A program made the translations under genes and the position numbers. The notes beneath the pieces are model-generated. The model saw only the letters and a list, made by a program, of their open reading frames with translations. It was not told the origin of the DNA and did not search any database. This document shows positions 25,068 to 32,877 of a stretch of DNA of 64,000 nt, piece by piece. Source of the stretch: Fluviicola sp. (GTDB taxonomy: Bacteria > Bacteroidota > Bacteroidia > Flavobacteriales_D > Crocinitomicaceae). Each line of letters begins with the position of its first letter. The stretch's first letter is position 1. The stretch is taken from positions 124,001 to 188,000 of the forward strand of contig NZ_JAQSWB010000007.1 of NCBI RefSeq assembly GCF_029266855.1. The letters run 5' to 3'.

Positions 25068-25379
25068 ATGAAAAGGAAAAAGCTACTGCACGTCCTTTCA
25101 ATTCTTGCGTTTATGAGTTCATGCCAATCGGAATATGAGCGCCAGGTAGAATATGCGCAAAAATTAGTTGAAAAGGAACGTGGATTATTAAATCAAATGG
25201 GGGAAATGGAAACCATTTCTCACAGTTATACAACACTGGAGGCAATCCAAGAAGAACTTTCCTTTCGTTCACATCTTTCCGGAAATGAAGAGTTATTCAA
25301 TGAGCAGGTTGCCAATTACAGAACTGATTGTGAAATTCATGCGAACCGGGAACAAAAATTAATTTCAAAGTTTCCTTAA
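25068..25379 (+). CDS. small uncharacterised lipoprotein
   Basis: From the ATG at 25068 the product is 103 residues: a basic start, a short hydrophobic stretch and a lipobox-like 'LSILAFMSSC'. A charged, helical mature part with heptad-like Glu/Lys/Leu spacing follows. The track start (TTG at 25044) falls before the promoter element and is rejected. I recognise no family. Its stop overlaps the stop of the convergent alkyltransferase-like gene by four bases. Confidence 0.75.
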   Translation: MKRKKLLHVLSILAFMSSCQSEYERQVEYAQKLVEKERGLLNQMGEMETISHSYTTLEAIQEELSFRSHLSGNEELFNEQVANYRTDCEIHANREQKLISKFP

Positions 25380-25735
25380 TCGATGTTTAATTCGGTCATC
25401 GGATCCCAAAAGATTTCTTTCCAATTTACAATTTGATCGTTCCGGACTTCTACTCCATCTGATTTGAGTAATTCTTCCATCTTTGTCGGTGTTTCAAAGT
25501 GCATTTTTCCAGTTAGCAAACCGTTTCTGTTAACGACCCTTTGAGCCGGAACATTTTCCAGTTTGTGAGCAGCATTCATTGCCCAGCCCACCATTCTGCT
25601 CCCACTTTTCGCTCCCAAATACTTGGCAATTGCACCATACGAAGTGGCTCTTCCGCGGGGAATCAGCCGTACAACCTGATACACCCGATCAAAAAAATCA
25701 GCATTTGCTTCGGAGAGTTTAATTGGTTTTACCAT
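25376..25735 (-). CDS. alkyltransferase-like protein (MGMT family, no active-site Cys)
   Basis: The 119-residue protein matches the DNA-binding domain of O6-alkylguanine-DNA alkyltransferases ('VVRLIPRGRATSYGAIAKYLG', 'VGWAMNAAHKLENVPAQRVVNRNG'). The acceptor motif PCHR is replaced by 'PAQR', so it cannot take the alkyl group itself. Such ATL proteins bind alkylated bases and flag them for nucleotide excision repair. No N-terminal domain is present, as expected for ATLs. The family call is firm; the repair role is by analogy. Confidence 0.92.
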   Translation of the reverse strand: MVKPIKLSEANADFFDRVYQVVRLIPRGRATSYGAIAKYLGAKSGSRMVGWAMNAAHKLENVPAQRVVNRNGLLTGKMHFETPTKMEELLKSDGVEVRNDQIVNWKEIFWDPMTELNID

Positions 25736-25756
25736 GACTTAAAATTAATTTAAAAA

Positions 25757-25782
25757 GATCACTTCGACTCCCCTCAGTGACC
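25757..25782 (-). repeat. REP-like element (GGAGTCGAAG type), first of an inverted pair
   Basis: On the minus strand it reads GGTCACTGAGGGGAGTCGAA followed by GTGATC, with ends GGTCACT/AGTGATC able to pair. It aligns with the copy at 25816-25841 at 18 of 26 positions. It lies in the 150-base gap before the sorting-domain gene. Confidence 0.7.
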
Positions 25783-25815
25783 TTTTTGCGATTGAAAATT
25801 AGTTATTATTAGATA

Positions 25816-25841
25816 GGTGGCCGAGCGGAGTCAAAATCACC
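25816..25841 (+). repeat. REP-like element (GGAGTCGAAG type), second of an inverted pair
   Basis: The sequence GGTGGCCGAGCGGAGTCAAA followed by ATCACC is the inverted partner of 25757-25782. Short sequences of this kind (GGTnnCnGAGnGGAGTC) are scattered in Bacteroidetes intergenic DNA as I know it. Confidence 0.7.
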
Positions 25842-25888
25842 GAGCTAAATTTTCAATTCCTGTGTAACCTTTAATAATTTGACGCATT

Positions 25889-26230
25889 ATGGAAGTAAAT
25901 CCAAAAGCCATGAAAACCGCAGTTTTATTAGGTGGGCTACTCCTTATTTCCAGCTCATTATCAGCACAAAGTATCGATCCTCCCGAAGAAAGTCAATTAC
26001 CAAGTTGGGAATTGAAAGTTTACCCGAACCCAACAAGTGATTTACTTATGATTTCTTCTTCCCTGGAAATCAAAGATGTAACCTTAATCGATCTGAATGG
26101 CCAGGTCTTGAAAAATCATGCTATGCCAAACTGGTGTTATTCACTTCATGACTTACCCGCAGGATGGATCTTTGTTTACATAGAAAGTGCAGACGGACGA
26201 ATCGAAAAGAAAAATGTCTATAAGAATTAG
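25889..26230 (+). CDS. short secreted protein made almost only of a type IX sorting domain
   Basis: After a signal peptide ('MKTAVLLGGLLLISSSLSAQ', second ATG at 25910) the mature protein is little more than a Por_Secre_tail (T9SS C-terminal) domain. This begins at 'ELKVYPNPTSDLLMISS', continues through 'VTLIDLNGQVLKN' and 'LHDLPAGWIFVYI', and ends 'KKNVYKN'. Normally this ~75-residue domain sits at the end of large secreted enzymes or adhesins. Here no cargo is visible in front of it. It may be a remnant of a larger gene or a small surface protein. A terminator follows. Confidence 0.85.
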   Translation: MEVNPKAMKTAVLLGGLLLISSSLSAQSIDPPEESQLPSWELKVYPNPTSDLLMISSSLEIKDVTLIDLNGQVLKNHAMPNWCYSLHDLPAGWIFVYIESADGRIEKKNVYKN

Positions 26231-26297
26231 AATGTCAGATTAACAAGTTCAAAAAGATTTAAAGCAGGCACGTGATCATTGCCTATAAATTAATTGA

Positions 26298-26328
26298 AAT
26301 CCTCTCGGCTTAGCCAGGGGATTTTTTT
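26298..26328 (+). terminator. terminator after the sorting-domain gene
   Basis: AATCCTCT...AGGGGATT with inner GGC-TTA-GCC forms a hairpin followed by T7 on the plus strand. Confidence 0.75.
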
Positions 26329-26360
26329 ATTCCTTTGCATTTATCCAAAAAAAAGGAATC

Positions 26361-26732
26361 ATGAGAGCACTTCTTACCATTGCATTATTACTTATTTCCA
26401 ATTCGTTTATGACTTACGCCTGGTATGGTCATTTGAGAGACAATGCAGATGCTAAAAAAACGGGGATATGGGTCTTTGCAATAACGATCCTAACGAGCTG
26501 GGGAATTGCCTTCTTCGAATACATTTTCATGGTTCCGGCTAATAAGTTGGGTTACCAGGGAAATGGCGGACCATTTTCACTCATCCAGCTAAAGATCATC
26601 CAGGAAGTTGCCTCCATTCTTATCTTCATGGTTTTTTCGTTGATCTTCTTCAAGGATGAAGCTCTCAAATGGAATCACGCAGTAGCTTTCTTATTGATAT
26701 TGATCGCTGTTTATCTTGTATTTAAGAAATAG
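26361..26732 (+). CDS. DUF486 / DMT-like small membrane protein
   Basis: The 123-residue protein has four hydrophobic segments and the DUF486 features 'YAWYGHLR', 'WGIAFFEYIFMVPANKLGY' and 'FSLIQLKIIQEVASILIFMVFS'. The family belongs to the drug/metabolite transporter superfamily and has no assigned substrate. ATG start, single frame, full length for the family. A TTTGCATTT word lies about 20 bases upstream but without the full -7 consensus. Confidence 0.92.
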   Translation: MRALLTIALLLISNSFMTYAWYGHLRDNADAKKTGIWVFAITILTSWGIAFFEYIFMVPANKLGYQGNGGPFSLIQLKIIQEVASILIFMVFSLIFFKDEALKWNHAVAFLLILIAVYLVFKK

Positions 26733-26756
26733 TTGTAGTTCTTCATTCAAGGTTGC

Positions 26757-26776
26757 ATCCCGATAGCTATCGGGAT
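26757..26776. repeat. 20-base perfect palindrome ATCCCGATAGCTATCGGGAT
   Basis: The sequence is identical to its reverse complement over 20 bases. It lies in the gap between DUF486 and the sugar transferase gene (convergent). It lacks a T run on either side and is probably a dispersed repeat; a degenerate copy is at 23865-23882. Confidence 0.75.
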
Positions 26777-26843
26777 CGCGATATTGCGAACAGCTCTTAT
26801 ACAGCAAGGGATACAGACGTATTATATTCCTGATGTTTTCAAA

Positions 26844-27434
26844 TCAGCGGATCATTTTCAGAAAAGTCAGCCACATGATTTTTATATCCTGGCTCAGGGT
26901 CGGATTAGCGATATATTTTTTATTCAATTCAATTTTGGCCGGCATAATTTCATGAATATAAGTTTCTCTCGGGTTTTCGGATTGACCCAGCAATTCATTT
27001 TCTTTGAAATACTCCAGCGAAGCATAATCGGTAATTCCGGGCTTAACTGAAAGCACCATCCGCTGGTCGGAGGTATACAAATCAACATACTCCTGTACTT
27101 CCGGCCGGGGGCCAACAATACTCATTTCACCCGTTAATACATTTATAAATTGCGGAAATTCATCCAGTTTTGATTTCCGGATAAAATAACCCACACGTGT
27201 GATTCGCGGATCACGCATGCCTACGGTTAATTTACCTTGCTTGTCGGCATCCACGCGCATGGTGCGAAATTTCCACAATTTGAATAAAACACCGTTCTTC
27301 CCTACTCGTTTCTGGCGATAAAAAGCTCCACCTTTGCTCTCCAAAACAATAGCCAGGCTTATCAAAATTCCAAACGGAAGAAAAATAGCTAAAATTATCA
27401 GCGAAACGAAGATGTCGAACAAGCGTTTCATCAT
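26844..27434 (-). CDS. polyprenyl-phosphate sugar-phosphate transferase (PglC/WbaP C-terminal type)
   Basis: This monotopic enzyme moves a sugar phosphate from UDP-sugar to undecaprenyl phosphate and so starts a surface glycan. The 196-residue length is that of the minimal PglC form. It has the re-entrant N-terminal hydrophobic helix ('FDIFVSLIILAIFLPFGILIS'), 'FYRQKRVGKNGVLFKLWKFRTM', the catalytic Asp-Glu in 'KLDEFPQFINVL' and 'GEMSIVGPRPE'. It overlaps the aminotransferase gene by four bases. Such pairs often add a bacillosamine-type or related amino-sugar first. Confidence 0.94.
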   Translation of the reverse strand: MMKRLFDIFVSLIILAIFLPFGILISLAIVLESKGGAFYRQKRVGKNGVLFKLWKFRTMRVDADKQGKLTVGMRDPRITRVGYFIRKSKLDEFPQFINVLTGEMSIVGPRPEVQEYVDLYTSDQRMVLSVKPGITDYASLEYFKENELLGQSENPRETYIHEIMPAKIELNKKYIANPTLSQDIKIMWLTFLKMIR

Positions 27435-28642
27435 CCCAATACTGTTTTAACTGCTGTTTTAACTGCTTGAATCACAATCTGAACCTGTTCGTCAGTCAGA
27501 TCAAAAAACACCGGCAATGTGATCTCGTTTGCATAAGCATTCCAGGATTCCGGGTAATCTTCTATTTTATATCCTCTCTTTTTATAAGCTGTCAAAATTG
27601 GGAGCGGTTGAAAATGAACATTCACGGATACGTCCTGATCAAAAATTGCCTGCATGATCGCGTCTCTTTGTGGCTCGGAAGCCCCTGCAATTCTCAATTG
27701 ATACAAGTGATAACATGTTTCCCGTTTCTCATCCTTCAATTTAGGAAGAATGGCCCATGACTCATTCTTTAATCCGTCGTTATAAGCCAGGCAAATCGTT
27801 TTTCTCCGATCCATATTCTCCTGGAAGCGGTCCAATTCCACTAATCCGATGGCCGCCTGGATATCCGTCATGTTACATTTGAATCCCGGTTCCTCAACAT
27901 CATAACGCCAATTCCCTTTCTGTGCTTTTGCCAGCGCATCTTTACTTTGACCGTGAAGAATCTTGATACACAGCTCTTTGTAGATCGCTTCATGATCGAA
28001 AGTATCCGGTAAATTAATCGACATGGTTCCTCCTTCAGCCGTTGTAAGGTTCTTTACTGCATGAAATGAAAAACAGCTGATATCAGCAATACTTCCGGAT
28101 CGTTTGCCACCATAAGTTGCACCAAAAGAATGAGCTGCGTCCGACGCAACCAAAATACGTCCTAATTTCTTCTGATAATCCGAATTTCCCTGGAACATGC
28201 TTTTTATAGCCGGATCGTTTACAAGTGCAAATATTCCATCGTAATCACAGGGGAAACCGGCAATATCAACGGGCATAATGACCTTCGTTTTTGGAGTAAT
28301 CGCTTTTCGGATTGCCTCCACAGAAACATTAAAATCATCCGGATTAATATCAACCATGACTGGTTTTGCCCCGGTATGGATCACCACATTCGCAGAAGCA
28401 CAATAAGTAATTGCCGGGATAATCACCTCATCTCCGGGACCAATTCCCCACCAGCGCAATACGACCTCCATTCCTGCTGTCCAGGAATTTACTGCAACAG
28501 TGCACTTGTTTCCACAATACTCGGTCAATTGTTTTTCAAACAACTTCGTTCTCGGACCTGTTGTGATCCAGCCTGAAGTTAAAGCCCTGGTTACTTCATC
28601 AATTACTCTTTGATCTATTCTGGGAGGTGAAAATGGAATCAT
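27431..28642 (-). CDS. DegT/DnrJ/EryC1 family PLP-dependent sugar aminotransferase
   Basis: The enzyme transaminates a nucleotide-linked keto-sugar to an amino-sugar. From the ATG at 28642 ('MIPFSPPRIDQR') it has 403 residues, normal for the family. Visible are 'SGWITTGPRTKLFEKQL', 'GDEVIIPAITYCASANVV', the PLP aspartate region 'DAAHSFGATYGGKRSG' and the Schiff-base lysine in 'SFHAVKNLTTAEGG'. The track start lies 24 codons upstream in a non-conserved stretch starting with GTG. It is coupled with the PglC-type gene, so its product probably feeds that transferase. Confidence 0.95.
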   Translation of the reverse strand: MIPFSPPRIDQRVIDEVTRALTSGWITTGPRTKLFEKQLTEYCGNKCTVAVNSWTAGMEVVLRWWGIGPGDEVIIPAITYCASANVVIHTGAKPVMVDINPDDFNVSVEAIRKAITPKTKVIMPVDIAGFPCDYDGIFALVNDPAIKSMFQGNSDYQKKLGRILVASDAAHSFGATYGGKRSGSIADISCFSFHAVKNLTTAEGGTMSINLPDTFDHEAIYKELCIKILHGQSKDALAKAQKGNWRYDVEEPGFKCNMTDIQAAIGLVELDRFQENMDRRKTICLAYNDGLKNESWAILPKLKDEKRETCYHLYQLRIAGASEPQRDAIMQAIFDQDVSVNVHFQPLPILTAYKKRGYKIEDYPESWNAYANEITLPVFFDLTDEQVQIVIQAVKTAVKTVLG

Positions 28643-28722
28643 TGCATTAATTTTAAATAAAGTTAACCAAAAAAATACGGGGTAAATTACAAGCGAGACA
28701 AATAGAGGCCCCACTTATGTAT

Positions 28723-29946
28723 TTAAGCATTTAATGTTTTCAGAAAGTTCGAAGCAATTACATCACGATTGAATTGAAACTCAGCATATTTTCTGCCATT
28801 CTTACCCATTTCCGTGGCCAATTCCGGATTATCAGCAAGCAGTAAAACATTTTCGGCCAAAACGGATGCGTTTTCAGGTTCAACAAAAATGGCAGCCTGG
28901 GCCTTATCCACAAAATGCAATCTTGCTTCACCATTTACTCCCAAAAGAATAGGAACTTCCATTGCCAGCGTTTCAAATACTTTAGAAGGAATTGCTCCTT
29001 CAAATAGATCCAATTTCCTAAGTGGAATGACCGCAACGTTGATTTCCTTCAAAACACCAGGCATTTCAGACTTCTCAACCGGAGGCAAAAAATGAACATT
29101 TGTTACCTTCAGTTCCTCTTTCAATTGCAACAACCGTTCTTTTTCCGGCCCTGCCCCCTGAATGATAAATTGAATTTCGGGACGATTTTCAAGCAGCTTA
29201 GCAGCGTTCAGGATCACATCCAATCCTTGGGCATAACCAACAACCCCGCCGTAGAAAAATAAAATATCGGATTCTTTGAGTCCGTTTCTTTCACGGTATC
29301 CAATCTTTTCGATTTCAGCCGGGTTGTAAAAGCTTAAATCGACGCCATTAGGAAGCCAAACCACTTTTTTCTCCGGAAAGCGTTTTGAGATATCATCTAC
29401 AATTCCTTGTGTTTGCCCGGTAATCAGGTAAGATCTCCGATAACACTTAGCTTCCAGCCTGTAAGCCAGCCCCAATAAGAATTTATTTGTAACCAAGCCC
29501 AGTTTTTCTGCGCTTTCAGGCCAAAGATCAGAGACATTAAAAATGAGCTTTGCATTTAATTTCCTGGAAAGTCTCATGGCAGAGTATCCCAAAAATAAAG
29601 GTGGCGATTCCACCATTAAAAAATCGAAATTTTCCAATTTCTTGCCTCTTCTGCAGGATGTATATACGAAACTAAAATAGTTAAGCAGCCGTTTAATTAT
29701 TCCTTTGGAATCAGAAACATAAATTTTTGATCTGTGAACCGGAATTCCATCGATGACTTCCTCCAAAATCTTTCCATTTTTATATTCTTCATGGATTTGC
29801 ATTTTGGGGTAATTAGGCATTGCCGTGAGTACTTCTACATGCATTCCTTTGGCTTTTAAACGCACAGCCAATTCATGCAATCGATTTTGCGGGGCACCTA
29901 TCTCTGGAGGATAATATTGGGTTAAAATCAATAATCTGGATCCCAT
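28723..29946 (-). CDS. glycosyltransferase family 4 (WbuB-like)
   Basis: The 407-residue GT-B enzyme begins 'RLLILTQYYPPEIGAPQNRLHELA', typical of WbuB-type transferases that add N-acetyl-fucosamine or similar sugars. It has the GT4 parts 'LFFYGGVVGYAQGLDVILNA', 'FIIQGAGPEKERLLQL' and 'PSKVFETLAMEVPILLGVNGE'. It sits between wecB and the aminotransferase, on the same strand with short gaps. The exact sugar is not readable; no FnlA/FnlB-type genes for L-FucNAc synthesis are in the window. Confidence 0.93.
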   Translation of the reverse strand: MGSRLLILTQYYPPEIGAPQNRLHELAVRLKAKGMHVEVLTAMPNYPKMQIHEEYKNGKILEEVIDGIPVHRSKIYVSDSKGIIKRLLNYFSFVYTSCRRGKKLENFDFLMVESPPLFLGYSAMRLSRKLNAKLIFNVSDLWPESAEKLGLVTNKFLLGLAYRLEAKCYRRSYLITGQTQGIVDDISKRFPEKKVVWLPNGVDLSFYNPAEIEKIGYRERNGLKESDILFFYGGVVGYAQGLDVILNAAKLLENRPEIQFIIQGAGPEKERLLQLKEELKVTNVHFLPPVEKSEMPGVLKEINVAVIPLRKLDLFEGAIPSKVFETLAMEVPILLGVNGEARLHFVDKAQAAIFVEPENASVLAENVLLLADNPELATEMGKNGRKYAEFQFNRDVIASNFLKTLNA

Positions 29947-29954
29947 CAGTTTTC

Positions 29955-31025
29955 TTAATTTTTATAGTTCAAAATCAGGTCGATCATTAATTCCGCAGCA
30001 TTTCCCTCCCCAAAATAAGTTAAGCGTTCGCTCGTCGGATTAAAGTTCTTAATCGCATCTACTATTTTCTGTTCGTTTGCTCCCACCAGGATATTCCAGC
30101 CATTATCAACAGTTTCAACCCATTCGGTTTCATCTCTCATCGTAATACAGGGAATTCCCAAAAAGAAAGCTTCTTTTTGAATACCTCCGCTATCCGTTAC
30201 AATTTTCTTAGCTGTTGATTCCAAACGTACCATGTCCAAATATCCAACCGGATCTATCACCCGGATGTTATCACCCAGCTTTAATCCGTAATCGGCAATA
30301 TATTTCAATGTTCTGGGATGCAACGGTAGAACAACCGATTCATTACACGCATTTAAGCCTGCAACAATAGCAGTTAGTCGCTCCAAACTATTCGTATTTT
30401 CAGCCCGATGAATCGTACACAATAAAAACGATCCTTCCTGAAGCTGAAGCTCATCAAGGATCATGCTTTTTTCCCTGGCGATCTTAGTAAAATGTAAAAT
30501 TCCATCGTACATAACATCTCCAACTAAATGAACACCCTTTGTTATCCCTTCATTTTTCAAATGATCAACAGCAGTTTGAGTCGGGACAAACAATAAATCC
30601 GAAATATGATCAGTTAAGATTCGATTTTGCTCTTCCGGCATTGCCTTGTTAAAACTTCTCAGGCCTGCTTCCACGTGAATAACCGGAATCAATAACTTAG
30701 ATGCCGCTAAAGATCCGGCAATTGTTGAGTTGGTATCCCCATAAACCAAAACGAAATCCGGTTTTTCAATTTCCAATACCTTCTCAATTTCCGCCAGCAT
30801 TGCACCTGTCATTGCGCCGTGTGAGCCCGAGCCAATATTTAAATGATATTTTGGATTCGGGATATTCAATTCTTCAAAGAAAACATCCGACATATTTGCA
30901 TCGTAATGTTGCCCGGTATGAACTAAAATTTCATCAAAATACTTACTGAATGTTGAAGAGACAGCAGCCGCTTTTATAAACTGAGGTCTTGCGCCTAAAA
31001 TTGTTACGATTTTTAATCTTTCCAT
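29955..31025 (-). CDS. wecB: UDP-N-acetylglucosamine 2-epimerase, non-hydrolysing
   Basis: WecB-type enzymes interconvert UDP-GlcNAc and UDP-ManNAc. From the ATG at 31025 the protein has 356 residues with 'ILGARPQFIKAAAV' at the start, 'VYGDTNSTIAGSLAA', 'VEAGLRSFNKAMPEEQNR' and 'DSGGIQKEAFFLGIPCIT', all family signatures. The track start is an upstream TTG. It leads the wecB-GT4-aminotransferase-PglC series. FnlC-like relatives act on 6-deoxy sugars, so the substrate could be a UDP-6-deoxy-HexNAc instead. Confidence 0.94.
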   Translation of the reverse strand: MERLKIVTILGARPQFIKAAAVSSTFSKYFDEILVHTGQHYDANMSDVFFEELNIPNPKYHLNIGSGSHGAMTGAMLAEIEKVLEIEKPDFVLVYGDTNSTIAGSLAASKLLIPVIHVEAGLRSFNKAMPEEQNRILTDHISDLLFVPTQTAVDHLKNEGITKGVHLVGDVMYDGILHFTKIAREKSMILDELQLQEGSFLLCTIHRAENTNSLERLTAIVAGLNACNESVVLPLHPRTLKYIADYGLKLGDNIRVIDPVGYLDMVRLESTAKKIVTDSGGIQKEAFFLGIPCITMRDETEWVETVDNGWNILVGANEQKIVDAIKNFNPTSERLTYFGEGNAAELMIDLILNYKN

Positions 31026-31172
31026 TGAGGACAAAATAAACTATTTCCTTTGAATACTCGAATATTTTCTCTTTATAAAGACTAATTTACTTTTCATTCA
31101 TTCCAAAATTCATGATTTAAATTGATCAAAAAAAACTATCTTCGGTTTTTATTTTGTGCGCTTATACCCGAT

Positions 31173-32159
31173 ATGAAAAGCATCCTTAACTATATTCTTT
31201 TTTTCACCCCTTCTTTTCTTAATAAACCAATCAGGAGGATTATGGGGCAAAAGATTGGAAAAAAAGTACGTATCAGAATCGGGACTTTACTTACTGCAAA
31301 TGATGTTATTATCGAAAACAATGTAAGCATTGGTCCTTTCTGTATAATAAAAACAAAAAAGCTGAGAATCGGTGCTTATTCGAAAATCCAACCGCTATCT
31401 ATCATCTCCACTCAAAATGTTGATTTCAGAAAACATATTCATATAGCACCATTGGTTGTTATAAAAGGTGAACAATCTAAAAAATCATCTATTATCCTGG
31501 ATGATCACAGCAGGGTTTTTCCTTTTTGCTGGATTGATACGGGGCATGGTGTTGAAATAGGAAAGAATGTAGGAATTGGTGGACATACATTGATTTTTAC
31601 TCATGGTGTATGGCCAAATTACCTGGATGGTGCCGGAGTGTCTTTTGGCAAAGTGGTCATTGAAGACAATGTTTGGATTCCATGGCGAGTTTTTATTCTT
31701 CCAAATACACATATCGGTACCAATTCAATTGTTGGAGGAAATTCTTTACTGAACAAAACTTATCCACCAAATAGTTTAATCGGAGGCAGTCCGGCAAAGA
31801 TTATAAAAGAAAATATTGGTCAGACTATCAGTCCCGAAGAAAAATTGGGGCGTTTCAATGAAATTATTCATGCTTACCTGGATTATAAAGACCTTCCTAT
31901 AGCGGAAAAAGAGAAAAATAAAATCAATTTAGACGGGATTATTCTATCTATCGACTCAACTGATAATCTCCCCGAAGGAGCAATCCTTGTTTTATTAAAC
32001 AGCTCTCTCAGCCAAACGGAAATTGATGTATTGAACCAAAAAGGAATTCATATTATTGACCATCTGAACAAACAGTTAATCAAAGCTTCCAAATCAAAAA
32101 AACTGGATGAATTTGTATCCTATTTACGCCGTTATGGTGTAAGACTTTATAATAAATAA
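31173..32159 (+). CDS. left-handed beta-helix acyltransferase (WbbJ/CysE-like)
   Basis: The 328-residue protein has a short N-terminal stretch, then hexapeptide repeats of a left-handed beta helix ('GTLLTANDVIIENNVSIGPF', 'GVEIGKNVGIGGHTLIFTHG', 'VVIEDNVWIPWRVFILPNTH', 'LIGGSPAKIIKENIG'), characteristic of O- and N-acetyltransferases. The histidine in 'IFTHGVW' is a candidate catalytic residue. About 110 extra C-terminal residues (from 'EKLGRFNEIIHAYLDY') are not part of that fold and I cannot place them. ATG at 31173; the track TTG is 17 codons upstream. It pairs with the deacetylase-fold gene four bases later. Confidence 0.85.
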   Translation: MKSILNYILFFTPSFLNKPIRRIMGQKIGKKVRIRIGTLLTANDVIIENNVSIGPFCIIKTKKLRIGAYSKIQPLSIISTQNVDFRKHIHIAPLVVIKGEQSKKSSIILDDHSRVFPFCWIDTGHGVEIGKNVGIGGHTLIFTHGVWPNYLDGAGVSFGKVVIEDNVWIPWRVFILPNTHIGTNSIVGGNSLLNKTYPPNSLIGGSPAKIIKENIGQTISPEEKLGRFNEIIHAYLDYKDLPIAEKEKNKINLDGIILSIDSTDNLPEGAILVLLNSSLSQTEIDVLNQKGIHIIDHLNKQLIKASKSKKLDEFVSYLRRYGVRLYNK

Positions 32160-32163
32160 ATCA

Positions 32164-32877
32164 ATGAGTATTGTACTAAGAGTTGATGTAGATAAACCCT
32201 ACGGTAATCATACTATTTTTCGTAAAATAATCAGTAAGTTGATGGAAGATTACGCAGGATTTGCTTTGACGAGTTCTCCAGCATATCTTTCTCATCAAAT
32301 TCAATTCCTTGAATTTTGCAATAAGAACTCTGTAAAGGGCTATTTTTACTACCGTACGTGTACAAGACCAAACGAAAAGGTATTGAAATTAATGGCATCC
32401 GGGAAGCATAAGACCGGCTTTCATGCTGAAAACACAAGAACGTTTGAAACATTCAAATCTGAACTGAATTCTTTTCGAAACAAGTTACCAGGGGTCAACG
32501 TTAGTACTTTTTCAAAACATGGATCCGGAATATTAAAACTAGGAAAAAATCATTACCCACCTTTTGAACCGGAAAAGTATCTGAAATGGGCAAAAGAACT
32601 TGATTGTGCTTTCCCTTCAGGAAATGGTATCTGTGAATCTGAAGAAGACTTAAGTGATACAAACGGTTTCTACGAAAAAATATTCTGGATCGAGCCAGAT
32701 TATAGGTTGCCTGGCTTTGACTCTATTAAACAATTAGTTGAAACAGCAAAAAAACAGCGTGTCGTAATTCTAATACATCCAGAGAACTATATAGCACGAA
32801 AACAAGTTGCTGACGAATTCAAATTACTTGTTAAACTGGCTAAAGAAGAAAACATTGAGTGGGAAATGCCCTATTAA
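32164..32877 (+). CDS. polysaccharide deacetylase-fold protein
   Basis: The 237-residue protein shows the layout of NodB-like carbohydrate deacetylases: an N-terminal 'LRVDVDKPYGN' with the metal and catalytic Asp pair, a central 'FHAENTRTF' in place of the usual HT.NH motif, 'FSKHGSG', and a C-terminal 'VVILIHPENY' motif. The matches are partial, so another hydrolase of the same fold is possible. It follows the acyltransferase by four bases, and both read against the rest of the cluster. Its stop abuts the stop of the HisF-like gene with no space. Confidence 0.72.
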   Translation: MSIVLRVDVDKPYGNHTIFRKIISKLMEDYAGFALTSSPAYLSHQIQFLEFCNKNSVKGYFYYRTCTRPNEKVLKLMASGKHKTGFHAENTRTFETFKSELNSFRNKLPGVNVSTFSKHGSGILKLGKNHYPPFEPEKYLKWAKELDCAFPSGNGICESEEDLSDTNGFYEKIFWIEPDYRLPGFDSIKQLVETAKKQRVVILIHPENYIARKQVADEFKLLVKLAKEENIEWEMPY

